In this document: piece after piece, positions 7,607 through 18,300 of the stretch
How the letters are laid out: each line of letters starts with the position of its first letter
Position numbering within the stretch: position 1 is the first letter of the stretch
Assembly: GCA_041744575.1 (NCBI GenBank)
Contig: JBGTKP010000041.1
Span: 1-62,231 of the forward strand
Direction of reading: 5' to 3'
Length of the DNA: 62,231 nucleotides
Source of the DNA: JTS-RE37 sp041744575
GTDB lineage: Bacteria; Bacteroidota; Bacteroidia; Flavobacteriales; Flavobacteriaceae
Notes under the pieces: model-generated
Database searches by the model: none
What the model was told of the DNA's origin: nothing
Seen by the model: the letters and a program-made list of their open reading frames with translations, nothing else
Position numbers and translations under genes: made by a program

Positions 7607-9199
7607 ATGAATTTCAGTTGTCAACCGCTTATGTGTGTCCGGAGATGCATTCGCATATTACTGTCATTCTGCATGCTGGCAGGTATTTCTTGTTCGGGGA
7701 GTCATTCCAAAGTGGTCGTAAATTATCTGTGGCAGGACCCGCCGGGGAAAACCGCTACAGTTTTCGCCCCCGGCATCATCAGCACAGATAAGATGGAGCA
7801 CAGTGCCCCGATTTTTTCACCTGATGGATCTGTAGTGCTCTGGACCGTCGTCCCCGATGGATTTTCGGGACCGGCTTATCTGATGGAAATGACTTATCGC
7901 GAGGGCGACTGGTCATCGCCTTTCAGGGCTTCCATTAATGACAGTTTAACAGACACTTATTACCCGTCTTTCTCAGTCGATGGCAAAACCTTATATTTCA
8001 GCTCCAGAAGGAAAGTACCTGCAACTTTTATGCCTCAGGGGGATATCCGGATCTGGCAGGTAACACGGGAAAAAAACGGGTGGGGGAATCCGGTCCCTAT
8101 GGAAACAAGCCTCTCAAGAGGTTCTGAATTTGCGCATTCGGTCACCCGCGACGGCACCATTTACTTCTCTTCCGGGTTTCTGGAGGATCCATCAAAAAAC
8201 AGGTCCGGATGGTCTATTTTCAAAGCGTCTCCTCACCATCCCAAGCATCGGAAAACAGAGTCACTTCCCTACTCTATCAACAGTCTGGGATATGAGGACG
8301 GCCCATTTATCGCGCCGGATGAAAGTTTCCTCATCTTTGAGTCTGACCGCCCGGAAGGCATGGGCGGCACGGATTTGTATATATCGTTTAGAAATAAAGC
8401 TGATCTCTGGTCGGTCCCTGTATCTATGGGTCCATCCATTAATTCCCCCTACTTTGAGCGATTTGCCAGGCTGTCCCCGGATGGAAAATATCTTTTCTTC
8501 GGGACTAGCAGAGATGAAAAGGAGGGGCATCCGGGTTTTGATATTTACTGGATAGACGCCGGAATCATCGGGGAGTTAAAACAAAGTGTTGCCAGAAGTA
8601 ATCCAATTGATAATGCAATCGGCAAAGCATTGCTAGGGGCAATGGATGAGAGTGCATGGAAACAGGCCTCCACCCATTTAAACAAGTGGTTAAAAACCCA
8701 CCCTGATGACCGGGATGCCATATTCTCCTATGTACTTACGCTTAAGAAGGAGGGCCGACTAAAAGAAGCGGTGGAATTTCTCCGGGGCCATCAAAGTGCT
8801 TTTCCTCAGAACTCGAACTATATTCTGGAAATGGCTTCTTTGCATTTGGGCCTAGGCGATCAGGCGGAGGCAGAAAATTTACTGGCGCCCATGTTTTTGG
8901 ATAAAGATCAGTTCTACAATCGCTATAATTACATCGCGAATTCTTTATTTGACATGGCACAATATGCAACCAGCGATATTTACTTCAACAAGGCTATGAA
9001 TATTAACATGTGGAGTTACGGCTATTTCAGGCGCGCCAGAGAATATGCCCTGTTGAAAGAATACGACCTGGCGTATGCACAGCTTACTATGGCAATTGAA
9101 AATGGTTTTATAGACCGGCCAAGCTTTGAAAGTGAAGCAGCTTTTGCTCCCCTTCTGGGCAGTGATAAGTGGCAGGTACTTATGGATCAGCTCGACTGA
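7607..9199 (+). CDS. Exported PD40 beta-propeller protein with TPR-like C-terminus
   Basis: A 530-residue protein with an N-terminal signal (hydrophobic residues about 14-27 followed by Cys-Ser-Gly-Ser), probably a lipoprotein although the lipobox is imperfect. Residues 60-330 contain WD40-like (PD40) propeller blades: APIFSPDGSVVLWT, YPSFSVDGKTLYFSS, TRDGTIYFSS, APDESFLIFESDRPEG and LSPDGKYLFFGTSRDE. Residues 340-530 look like helical tetratricopeptide repeats. Such Bacteroidota proteins sit in the periplasm or outer membrane and are thought to be binding scaffolds; no catalytic residues of a peptidase are present. A GC-rich hairpin follows the stop. The closest neighbours do not suggest a pathway. 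Confidence 0.75.
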   Translation: MNFSCQPLMCVRRCIRILLSFCMLAGISCSGSHSKVVVNYLWQDPPGKTATVFAPGIISTDKMEHSAPIFSPDGSVVLWTVVPDGFSGPAYLMEMTYREGDWSSPFRASINDSLTDTYYPSFSVDGKTLYFSSRRKVPATFMPQGDIRIWQVTREKNGWGNPVPMETSLSRGSEFAHSVTRDGTIYFSSGFLEDPSKNRSGWSIFKASPHHPKHRKTESLPYSINSLGYEDGPFIAPDESFLIFESDRPEGMGGTDLYISFRNKADLWSVPVSMGPSINSPYFERFARLSPDGKYLFFGTSRDEKEGHPGFDIYWIDAGIIGELKQSVARSNPIDNAIGKALLGAMDESAWKQASTHLNKWLKTHPDDRDAIFSYVLTLKKEGRLKEAVEFLRGHQSAFPQNSNYILEMASLHLGLGDQAEAENLLAPMFLDKDQFYNRYNYIANSLFDMAQYATSDIYFNKAMNINMWSYGYFRRAREYALLKEYDLAYAQLTMAIENGFIDRPSFESEAAFAPLLGSDKWQVLMDQLD

Positions 9200-9209
9200 T
9201 CGTTTTGAA

Positions 9210-9232
9210 CTGCCGGGCTTCAATGCCGGCAG
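9210..9232 (+). terminator. Hairpin after the PD40/TPR gene
   Basis: CTGCCGG (9210-9216) pairs perfectly with CCGGCAG (9226-9232) across a 9-base loop, 11 bases after the stop codon. No T-run follows, so it could be an mRNA 3' stabiliser rather than an intrinsic terminator. Confidence 0.35.
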
Positions 9233-9326
9233 ATCGGGCGGCAGGTTTCACAGGTCTAAAGGAAACCCCGTGACATAAAGCACCAACTTCCACCAGAAAA
9301 GCCACATGCACATTTTCATTAATACG

Positions 9327-9346
9327 CTACTTTTATAAAAAAGTAG
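9327..9346 (+). promoter_or_regulatory. Palindrome overlapping the translation-initiation region
   Basis: CTACTTTT (9327-9334) and AAAAGTAG (9339-9346) form an 8-bp perfect inverted repeat ending 4 bases before the ATG at 9351. It could be an operator for a dimeric regulator or an AT-rich hairpin that hides the start site. The role is inferred only from position and symmetry. Confidence 0.35.
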
Positions 9347-9350
9347 TGCG

Positions 9351-11270
9351 ATGAAAAATCTCATTTCGGAAAGGGTGGCCGATTTTCTCAAAAAATATCC
9401 TCCTTTCCATGAAATGCATGAAAGGGATCTTCTTGACCTGGGCAGGGAAATCATCATAAGTTACAGGGAAAAAGGTAGTGTGATTTTCCAAAAGGACGAC
9501 CGGGGACATGATACTTTTTACGTCGTACACAAGGGAGCAGTTGATTTGCGGTTGCCCCCTGAGAATATTATTATGGACATATGCGACGAAGGAGATATTT
9601 TCGGGTTGCGGCCCCTGATGGCCAATGAAAATTATAAACTGGAGGCCAGAACCCGCGAAGACACCATACTATATGGCATCCCAATCGTTTCCTTCAAACC
9701 ATATATCCAGTCTTATGAGGAATTAGGCAATTTTATCATAGAAAGCTTTGCCTCCAATACCCGAAATCCTTATTCCAGGGAGCATACCGGTAAATTAATG
9801 GGATCCCTGCCATATGAAGTCCACGCGCGCTCCGATGAAAGGCACCTGGACCTTCAATTGCTGCGGTACCGTAAAAAAATCGTCACCTGTCCAAAATCGG
9901 CTACAGCGAAACAGATTGCCCGGCTGATGACTGACGAAAAAGTCGGTTCGGTGCTGGTGGTGGCTAAAGGGCTACCTGTAGGGATCATAACAGACAAGGA
10001 TCTGCGTACCTGCATTATCAGCGGGGATTTTCCTGTTTCCACCAAGGCGGAATCCATCATGTCTTCCCCGGTCATCACTTACCCCATAAAGCTGACCGTT
10101 TCTCAAGCTCAAATGGCCATGATGAAGAATGACATTGACCATCTATGCCTTACTAAAGACGGCACCCCGGCAAGCAAGGCGATGGGGATGGTATCCATGC
10201 ATGATGTCATGGTTGCCATGGGCAATAACCCGGCTGCGTTTATCAAAGCGATTAAAAGGGCGGATAAAATGAAGCAGCTTAAGCCTGTTCGCCATGGGAT
10301 CCTTAACCTCTTAAGGGGCTATCTGGAAGAGAACATCCCAATGTCAATTACCCTTAAGATCATTGCAGAACTAAATGATGCCTGCATCAAGCAAATAATT
10401 AAAATAGCCCTGAGAAAAATGCCTTCCTCTCCGAAAGTTGCTTTTGCCTGGCTGGCAATGGGCAGTCAGGGAAGGGGGGAGCAATTGTTAAATACAGATC
10501 AGGATAACGCTCTTATATTCGAAGATGTCCCTGCCGAAGCCCTGGCCACAACGAGAGAATATTTTCTCGAACTCGCCAGGAGAATTACCAAAGGTTTGAA
10601 TGAAATTGGCTTTGATTACTGCCCGGCCGACATGATGGCCTCCAACCCAAGCTGGTGTATGGCACTGGAGGAGTGGAAAACAAAGATTACGGAATGGATA
10701 ACAAATCCTGGTAAAGAGGAGATCCTGCTGTCTGCTATATTTTATGACTATAATTTTATGTTTGGCAATGAGGCTCTGGTCAATGATCTGTCGGACCACC
10801 TCTTTGAAGAAGTGGAAAAGTACCCGTTGTTCGCGGTGCATCTGGCAGGAGGTGCCATGCAAAATCCTTCCCCGACCGGATTTTTCCGCCAGTTCCTGGT
10901 GGAGCAGGACGGGAAGTATAAAGATTACTTTGATCTCAAGAGGCGGGCCCTGATGCCTCTGACAGATGCCGCCAGGGTGCTCATCCTGATCCATCATGTC
11001 CGAAAGATCAATAATACTTCGGATCGTTTTGAGAAACTTGCCGAACTTGAGCCAAACAACCAGGAATTATTTCTTTCGTGTTCCTATGCCGTAAAGGCAT
11101 TGATTAAGTTCAGAACCCGCCAGGGTCTGATGCACGGCGATTCCGGTCGGTTTATTGCCCTTGACAAACTGGGAAAGGCCGAAAAGATTAAGCTCAAAAG
11201 CACTTTTAAAACGGTCAGTGAGCTGCAGGAGCTGCTCGCCATTCGCTTCCATACCTCAACGCTGCTATAA
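9351..11270 (+). CDS. cNMP-binding / CBS / DUF294 nucleotidyltransferase-like protein
   Basis: A 639-residue cytoplasmic signalling protein. Residues 10-130 form a cyclic-nucleotide-binding-like beta-roll (GSVIFQKDDRGHDTFYVVHKG). Residues about 170-290 contain two CBS motifs (MTDEKVGSVLVV and MMKNDIDHLCL). Residues 330-470 are a DUF294 nucleotidyltransferase domain with the GlnD-like catalytic motif GSQGRGEQLLNTDQDNAL, and the remainder is the DUF294 C-terminal helical domain. In other bacteria this architecture is often encoded with an acetate symporter or acetyl-CoA synthetase and a DnaQ-like exonuclease. Only the exonuclease is present here, overlapping the stop by one base. It may adenylylate or uridylylate a partner in response to an adenine ligand; the target is unknown. 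Confidence 0.87.
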   Translation: MKNLISERVADFLKKYPPFHEMHERDLLDLGREIIISYREKGSVIFQKDDRGHDTFYVVHKGAVDLRLPPENIIMDICDEGDIFGLRPLMANENYKLEARTREDTILYGIPIVSFKPYIQSYEELGNFIIESFASNTRNPYSREHTGKLMGSLPYEVHARSDERHLDLQLLRYRKKIVTCPKSATAKQIARLMTDEKVGSVLVVAKGLPVGIITDKDLRTCIISGDFPVSTKAESIMSSPVITYPIKLTVSQAQMAMMKNDIDHLCLTKDGTPASKAMGMVSMHDVMVAMGNNPAAFIKAIKRADKMKQLKPVRHGILNLLRGYLEENIPMSITLKIIAELNDACIKQIIKIALRKMPSSPKVAFAWLAMGSQGRGEQLLNTDQDNALIFEDVPAEALATTREYFLELARRITKGLNEIGFDYCPADMMASNPSWCMALEEWKTKITEWITNPGKEEILLSAIFYDYNFMFGNEALVNDLSDHLFEEVEKYPLFAVHLAGGAMQNPSPTGFFRQFLVEQDGKYKDYFDLKRRALMPLTDAARVLILIHHVRKINNTSDRFEKLAELEPNNQELFLSCSYAVKALIKFRTRQGLMHGDSGRFIALDKLGKAEKIKLKSTFKTVSELQELLAIRFHTSTLL

Positions 11271-11935
11271 TGGTCTTTTTTTCTCGTAACTCAGATCACC
11301 TGCCCGACTTCTGGAAAAAATATGAAGCAGGCTTCCGGGAAAGTGCGAAAGACAGCCTGGAGGAGGTCACCTTCGCTGGCCTGGATACGGAAACTACAGG
11401 CTTTGATCTCAGCCGGGACCGCATCCTCAGTATCGGATGCCTGCTTTTACAAGATCATAAGATACGAGTTAAAAATGTGCTGGAAATATATGTCAAACAG
11501 GAACATTACAATTATAATACAGCTGAGGTTCACGGGATCTTAAAGAACGAAGGCGCCCATTGCATCTCAGAACTGGAGGCTTTGGAACAACTGCTTAAAT
11601 TCATTCAAAATGCCGTCATCATTGGACATCACACGCATTTTGACATCGCAATGATCAATGCGGCACTACAGAGGCATGCGCTGCCATCCCTTAAAAACAA
11701 ATATCTGGACACTTCCCATTTATATAAAAAAACGATCCTTCGGTCCCCTGTGGTAAAACCTAAAGACACCTATACCCTGGATGAGCTGGCTGTAAAATAT
11801 GATATTTCTTTAAAAGACCGTCATACAGCACTGGGGGACGCTTATATTACACTTATCGCTTTTCTAAATATCCTCAAAGTTCTGAAAGTCAAGGGCCATG
11901 TGAACCTTAAGTCATTGTTGAGGTTCTCCCGGTAA
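11270..11935 (+). CDS. DnaQ-like 3'-5' exonuclease (DEDDh)
   Basis: A 221-residue exonuclease with all DEDDh catalytic positions: LDTETTGFD near residue 38 (D, E), HHTHFDIAMIN near residue 119 (D), and DRHTALGDAYITL near residue 185 (H and final D). It resembles the epsilon subunit of DNA polymerase III but has no polymerase-binding extension. Its ATG overlaps the stop of the cNMP/CBS/DUF294 gene, so the two are translationally coupled. This pairing recurs widely, suggesting a dedicated role, perhaps removing a nucleotide modification or degrading a short signalling oligonucleotide. That role is inferred; only the nuclease fold is secure. Confidence 0.87.
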   Translation: MVFFSRNSDHLPDFWKKYEAGFRESAKDSLEEVTFAGLDTETTGFDLSRDRILSIGCLLLQDHKIRVKNVLEIYVKQEHYNYNTAEVHGILKNEGAHCISELEALEQLLKFIQNAVIIGHHTHFDIAMINAALQRHALPSLKNKYLDTSHLYKKTILRSPVVKPKDTYTLDELAVKYDISLKDRHTALGDAYITLIAFLNILKVLKVKGHVNLKSLLRFSR

Positions 11936-12381
11936 ACAGCCACACGTTTCAATGGTTCTCAACAATTCAGCGAATATGTAGGTTTCCATAAAATATTTCC
12001 ATGTTGGTGCCGTTATGAAATTGTTATTTGCAGATTTCCAAATAATAAATGTGCATTTCATCGATTAAATTGGAATTATAACAAATTTAAAGGACCCTGA
12101 ATCTAAAAACCTATCTAAACAAGACTTATGCAAGAGACTTATACTTTATTCTCCATCCCGGTTAAGTAAGACATCGATCATCTTAACCCCATTACAGAAC
12201 TCAAAACCCTATCAGAATTCATAGCCCCTGACCCCTGCCTGTAGTGACGGGAGACAGCGACGACCGGCCGCCGGAAAAAAGTAAAAAGCGCCCCGGAAAA
12301 TTGAGCAGAACCCAGATAAATGTAACACCCCAATATACGAACCCCCAAATTATTACATCAACTAACTCTTAAACCTACGCA
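11936..12381. other. Intergenic leader of the giant secreted protein gene
   Basis: About 445 bases. The left half is AT-rich; the right half contains a short GC-rich patch around 12240-12300. No conserved coding segment or convincing TTTG/TAnnTTTG promoter was found. It presumably holds the promoter and 5' leader of the 2009-residue gene. Confidence 0.4.
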
Positions 12382-15300
12382 ATGCAACTCTTTAAAAGTT
12401 TCCTCACAGCCATTGTGCTATTGGCATATCATGGCCTTTTCGGCCAGGTCGTGGTTTCCGGTGAACTACGCAAATGGCACACCGTATCCCTTACTTTCAA
12501 CGGGCCCAATACCTCAGAAAACAACGCTACGAATCCCTTTCTTGACTACCGCCTCAATGTGACGTTCAATGGTCCCGGGGGTAAAAGCTACACTGTTCCA
12601 GGATTTTACGCGGCTGATGGGAATGCCGCCAATACCGGGGCATCTTCTGGTAATAAATGGATGGTTAGGTTCACCCCGGATGCACCCGGCCAATGGACCT
12701 ATACAGCCTCCTTCAGAACTGGATCCGATATAGCCATCAACCTCAGTGCAAACGCTGGGAGTGGCACTTCATTTGACGGAACAACCGGCAGCTTCTCCGT
12801 GAGCAGTTCAAATAAATCCGAGCCGGATAACAGGGCAAAAGGTCGCCTGAACTACGTAGGGCAACGATATCTAAAGTGGGAAGAAACGGGAGACTATTTC
12901 CTTAAGGCAGGCGCTGACTCCCCTGAAAACCTTCTAGGTTATAGCGATTTTGACAATACACTCAACAGCAAAACCTGGGAACCTCATAAAAAAGACTGGC
13001 AAAGCGGAAACCCCACCTGGCAGAATGGAAAGGGCAAGGGGCTAATAGGTGCTGTTAACTATCTTTCGGGAAAAGGAATGAATGCCTTTTCTTTCCTTAC
13101 CATGAATGTCACAGGAGACGCCAAGGATGTATGGCCCTGGACTACCGCGGCCCATGCCGAACTCGATGGAGCTTCCGGGTCAGACGCCGCCAACAGGCTT
13201 CGGTACGACGTTTCTAAACTGGAACAATGGGAAATTCTTTTTAACCATGCAGACAGTAAAGGCATGTACCTCCATTTTAAAACTCAGGAAACCGAGAATG
13301 ATATGCTGCTAGATGGCGGGGAACTGGGTACCCAAAGAAAATTATACTACAGGGAACTTATTGCCCGGTTTGGCCACCACCTGGCACTCAACTGGAACCT
13401 TGGTGAGGAAAATGACTTGTATGACGTTGCAGAACTGAAAGATGCAAATTGTTCGCGGGTAAAATCCTACGCTACTTATTTCAAAACTCTGGATCCGTAC
13501 GGACATCATGTGGTGATTCATTCCTATCCCTGGGGCCAGGATCTGTTGTATACCCCGTTGCTGGGAAACACAGATCTTACCGGGGCTTCCATACAATCGG
13601 ATATTACAGATGTACACGACGATGTTAAACGATGGATTGTTGCCTCCGGTAACAAAGGGAAACAATGGGTAGTCGCCAATGATGAACAAGGCGGCGCCAA
13701 TAAAGGAGTTGCTGCGGATGCCAGTTTCTCCGGTCAAAAGGGAACCATTGCTGACAATCAGAAAGATGTCCGAAGCAAGGTCCTGTGGGGAACTTTGATG
13801 GCTGGTGGCGCCGGTGTAGAATACTATTTCGGTTATAACACAGGGGAAACAGATCTGAATGCAGAGGATTGGCGAAGCAGGAATACAAAATGGGAAGATG
13901 CCAAAAAGGCCCTGAATTTCTTTGAACAGCACCTGCCCTACTGGCTCATGAACACTTCCGACAACCTGACCTCGAGTACCACTGACTATTGTCTGTCCAA
14001 AACAGGTGACATTTATGCTATTTACCTACCCAACGGGGGTACCACGAATTTGAATCTTTCCGGTACTTCAGGTGCCTTTACCATCAAATGGTACGATCCG
14101 AGAAATGGCGGCAATCTGGTCAACGGATCCAAAACCGAAATGAACGGAGGCGGGAATACCTCCATCGGTAATCCACCAAATAATGCCACTCAGGACTGGG
14201 TGGCGATGATAAAACTGGAGGAAGGCTCCTCGGGGGGTGAGACCCCTGATACCGACTGTGAGGCCGATTATGGTTCCAAAAATGGGTTGGTAGTTATTGA
14301 AGCCGAAAATTTACAGGTACCTTCCGGTTGGAAGAACAAGTCAGCTGTTTCAGGATATACGGGTAATGGTTATTTAGAATGGGAAGGTGGCGACAGTTTT
14401 AATAATCCAGGTGCCGGCGTCATCAGTACGTCCATTAAAATCAATGAGCCGGGAGTTTATCTGTTCCAGTGGAGAAACAAGGTGGGTTTTGGTACGGTCT
14501 CGACCGACTTTAATGATACCTGGTTACGGTTCCCGGATGCATCCGATTTCTATGGATTAAAAGGAGCCCATATCGTCTATCCCAAAGGTTCAGGAAAAAC
14601 CCCTCTGGCAAATGGTGCGGGGTCAGGTGGATGGCTGAAGGTCTACCTCAGCGGCACAACCAACTGGACCTGGTCAACCAATACGAGTGATGAAGATCCT
14701 CATAAGATCTATGTCGCATTCGATACCCCTGGGGTGTATACCATGGAAATCTCTGGTCGCTCCGACCACCATGTCATAGACCGGATCACCTTAAATAAAT
14801 CAGCCGCAGATCCTACCAATTTGTCTTTGGAGGAAACCCCTTGCAACAATGAACCTTCGAATGATATTTCGGTGAGCTCTGTAAGTGTCAGCCCGGAAAA
14901 TACCACGCTTTTAAACGGAGACACATTTGCCTTAAGTGCCGTAGTACTTCCTGCTAATGCAACCAATAAAAGCGTCGTATGGAGTAGTTCTGACCCAAAT
15001 ATGGCCACCGTCAGTCAGAACGGCACGGTTACTGCCCGGGCTGAAGGAAATGTCACCATAATGGTAAAGACGGTAGATGGAAATTATTCAGATACGTCCA
15101 GTATTACGATTGAAACTGGTGTAGTGGCCGTTTCCTCAGTTGTGGTTTCTCCTGATCAGAGAACCCTTGTGATCGGAAATAACCTGTCCCTTGAGGCAGA
15201 AGTCCTGCCTGCTGATGCAACCAATAAGAGTGTCAGCTGGAGTACCTCTCATCCTTCTGTGGCAATCGTTGATCAAAATGGAAGCGTTACGGCGGTGTCC

Positions 15301-18300
15301 TCCGGGCAAGCTATCATAACTGCGACCACTGCGGATGGCAATAAAAAAGATACCGCGACCATTTCGGTTGAAAATGCGGTCATTCCGGTAACGTCTGTCA
15401 CTATTTCAGTGCCTGATGCCTCTATGACCATAGGTGACACCATGGATCTGACTGCGGTCATACTACCTGGATCTGCCACCAATCAGGGCATCAGCTGGAC
15501 CTCATCCAATCCTGGAATTGCCGCAGTAAACGCAAGTGGAAGGGTAAGCGCTATTGCCCAGGGAGCAGTCACCATTACGGTGACCACCGCTGACGGCAAC
15601 CGAACAGCGTCGGTCAGTCTGACCATAGAAAGTATTGTGGTTCCTGTGTCTTCAATTACCGTCTCCCCTGCCCAGATTACAATGCTGGCAGGCAACAGCG
15701 AGCAGCTGTCCGGGGCAATCCTGCCTGCGAATGCCACCAATAAAACGGTTAGCTGGAGTTCCTCACAACCGGAAATTGCGACAGTGAATGCAAGCGGTCG
15801 TGTAACTGCATTAAGCGAAGGAGCAACCAGTATCACTGCCACAACAGCGGATGGCAATAAGACAGCAACCGCCCTTATTTCTGTGGAAAGCGGTGATATT
15901 CCTGTCTCATCGCTTAGTATCAGCCCTGAAGAGGCAACATTACAGATAGGCACTTCAACCACTTTGTCCAGAACTATTCTGCCTGCGGATGCCACTGACA
16001 AATCAATGAACTGGAATTCCTCCAATCCCTCTGTAGCTACAGTCAACCAAATCGGAAGGGTCACTGCCCTGTCCGCCGGAGTGGTTACAATTACGGCTGT
16101 CACTTCCGATGGGAACCATACAGATACTGCGGTTATCACTGTAGAAGCAGGCATCGTTCCTGTAACTTCGGTCGTCATATCACCCGATACGGCTTCGATG
16201 CTTGAGGGTACCACTCTGGAAATCAGAGCGGAACTTTTCCCTTCAACTGCCACCAATCCATCCGTCGTCTGGAATTCTTCAGACAACTCGGTTGCCACAG
16301 TGAATGCGCAGGGTCTTGTAACAGCGGTATCTCTGGGATCAGCTATCATTACGGCTACTACGGAGGATGGCGGGTTTACTGACGGTGCAAGCATTACTGT
16401 TGTGAGCCTGAATATTCCGGTATCAGACATCGTTATCTCCCCGGATCAGGCGACCATCATTGGTGGTAATTTCCTGAGACTGACCGCCGAAATATTTCCG
16501 GCAGACGCCACCAACCGGCAGGTCATATGGAGTTCCTCGGATGCCTCTGTCGCTACCGTCAATCAGAATGGAAGAATCGCTGCCCTGGCGCCAGGCGAAG
16601 TGCAAATAAGCGTCACCTCGGCGGATGGTAACTTTACGGACTCAGCTGCTATTACCGTGGTTCTTGAGGATATCTTTGTAACTTCTGTAGTAATAGCACC
16701 TGAAGAAGCTTCATTGACCGCCGGAAGTTCATTACAGCTCAGCGCGGAAGTGTTTCCAGCGAATGCAACCAACAAAGAACTCACCTGGAGTTCCTCTGAT
16801 CCACTCGTGGTCGAAGTCAATGCCAATGGCCAGATCACCGCGGTGACAGAAGGCTCGGCCATAGTTACCGTTACAACGGTAGATGGAAGTTTTACGGCTT
16901 CCTCCGAAATCACCATCGTAATTGAAGCCATTCCGGTAACCGGAATTGTATTGTCACCGGAACAGGAATCAATAGAAACCGGGACTTCTATCACCTTTTT
17001 AGCGGAAGTATTTCCGTCAGCAGCAACCAACAAAGAACTGCTTTGGGTATCTTCCGACACAGCAATCGCCACGGTAAATCCATATGGTAAGGCAGACGGC
17101 GTGTCAGAAGGAACAGTGAGCATCACTGCAACCACGGTAGACGGGCAATTTTCCGCAAGTGTAACGCTTAATGTTATTGCCGTTGCAGAAGAACCCACCC
17201 CGGAACCAACCCCGGAACCAGAACCAGCCGCGGATTGCATTGCCGATTTTATTGCCGTGGACAACAGGGTAATTATAGAAGCGGAACATTTGAATTTAAA
17301 TTTCGGATGGGCGGTCAGGGCAGATGACGGCGGGCATTCGGGAAGCGGATATATCACGTATGAGGGTGAAAATCAATTCAATACCCCGGGAAGCGCATTG
17401 ATTTCCACCAGCATTGAGATCCGCGAAGCGGGTGTATATCTCTTTCAGTGGAGAAACAAAATAGGCGGCGCCTTGAACGCGACAGACAGCAATGATACCT
17501 GGTTAAGATTTCCGGATGCTGAGGAATTCTACGGAAGCAAAGGAGATGGACCCGTAATTTATCCAAATGGCGCCACAAAAGGCCCATTACCAAAAGGTGC
17601 CAGTCTGGAAGGTTGGTTCAAAGTATACCAGAATACCGGAATGAACTGGAGTTGGGAAACCAATACGAGTGACAATGATCCTCATGCGATTTACGTGGTT
17701 TTCAGCCATGCCGGGGTATATACAATGGAAATTTCAGGCCGCTCTAAAGGGCATATGCTTGACCGCATTGTGCTAAGCAAAGATGGAGTGGACGAGAGCG
17801 ATCTGACTTCTGATGAGACTCCATGCGGCCTGCCGGCTGAGTCCTATGCTCCCAACTTGCAGATTGAAGATGGATCTGCACTTGAAGGCAAGGATATCAC
17901 GTTCAATATCAATCTATCCAGGGAAAGTTCGGAGGCTATTACCCTTGAAATGACCTACTCGGATGATACGGCTGACCGCGAAGATTATGAACCGAGATCG
18001 CTTCTGGTGACCATTGAACCGGGAGAAATAACAAAATCTGTAAGCGTGGCCACCAGAAATGATGGAACTCGGGAAAAAGACGAATTCTTTCATGTGGCGG
18101 TGTCAGGAATTAAGAGCGGAGCGATAGCAGATTATTCCGATAGAGGCATCCTCACTATTCTGGACGAAGATTCGCCTCTGAGCATCTATCCTAATCCTGC
18201 CAGTGCAAATGCAATGGTGCAGCTGGACGGCCTTCCGATGGGCGATTATGAGATAGGGATTTTCACCATGGGCGGGGAACGTATACAAAATAGAAAGATT

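Noticed and set aside
15483..16430. Long minus-strand frame of 315 residues opposite the Ig-like repeats
   Set aside because: It mirrors the repeated plus-strand Big_2 region and has no independent features; an antisense shadow.
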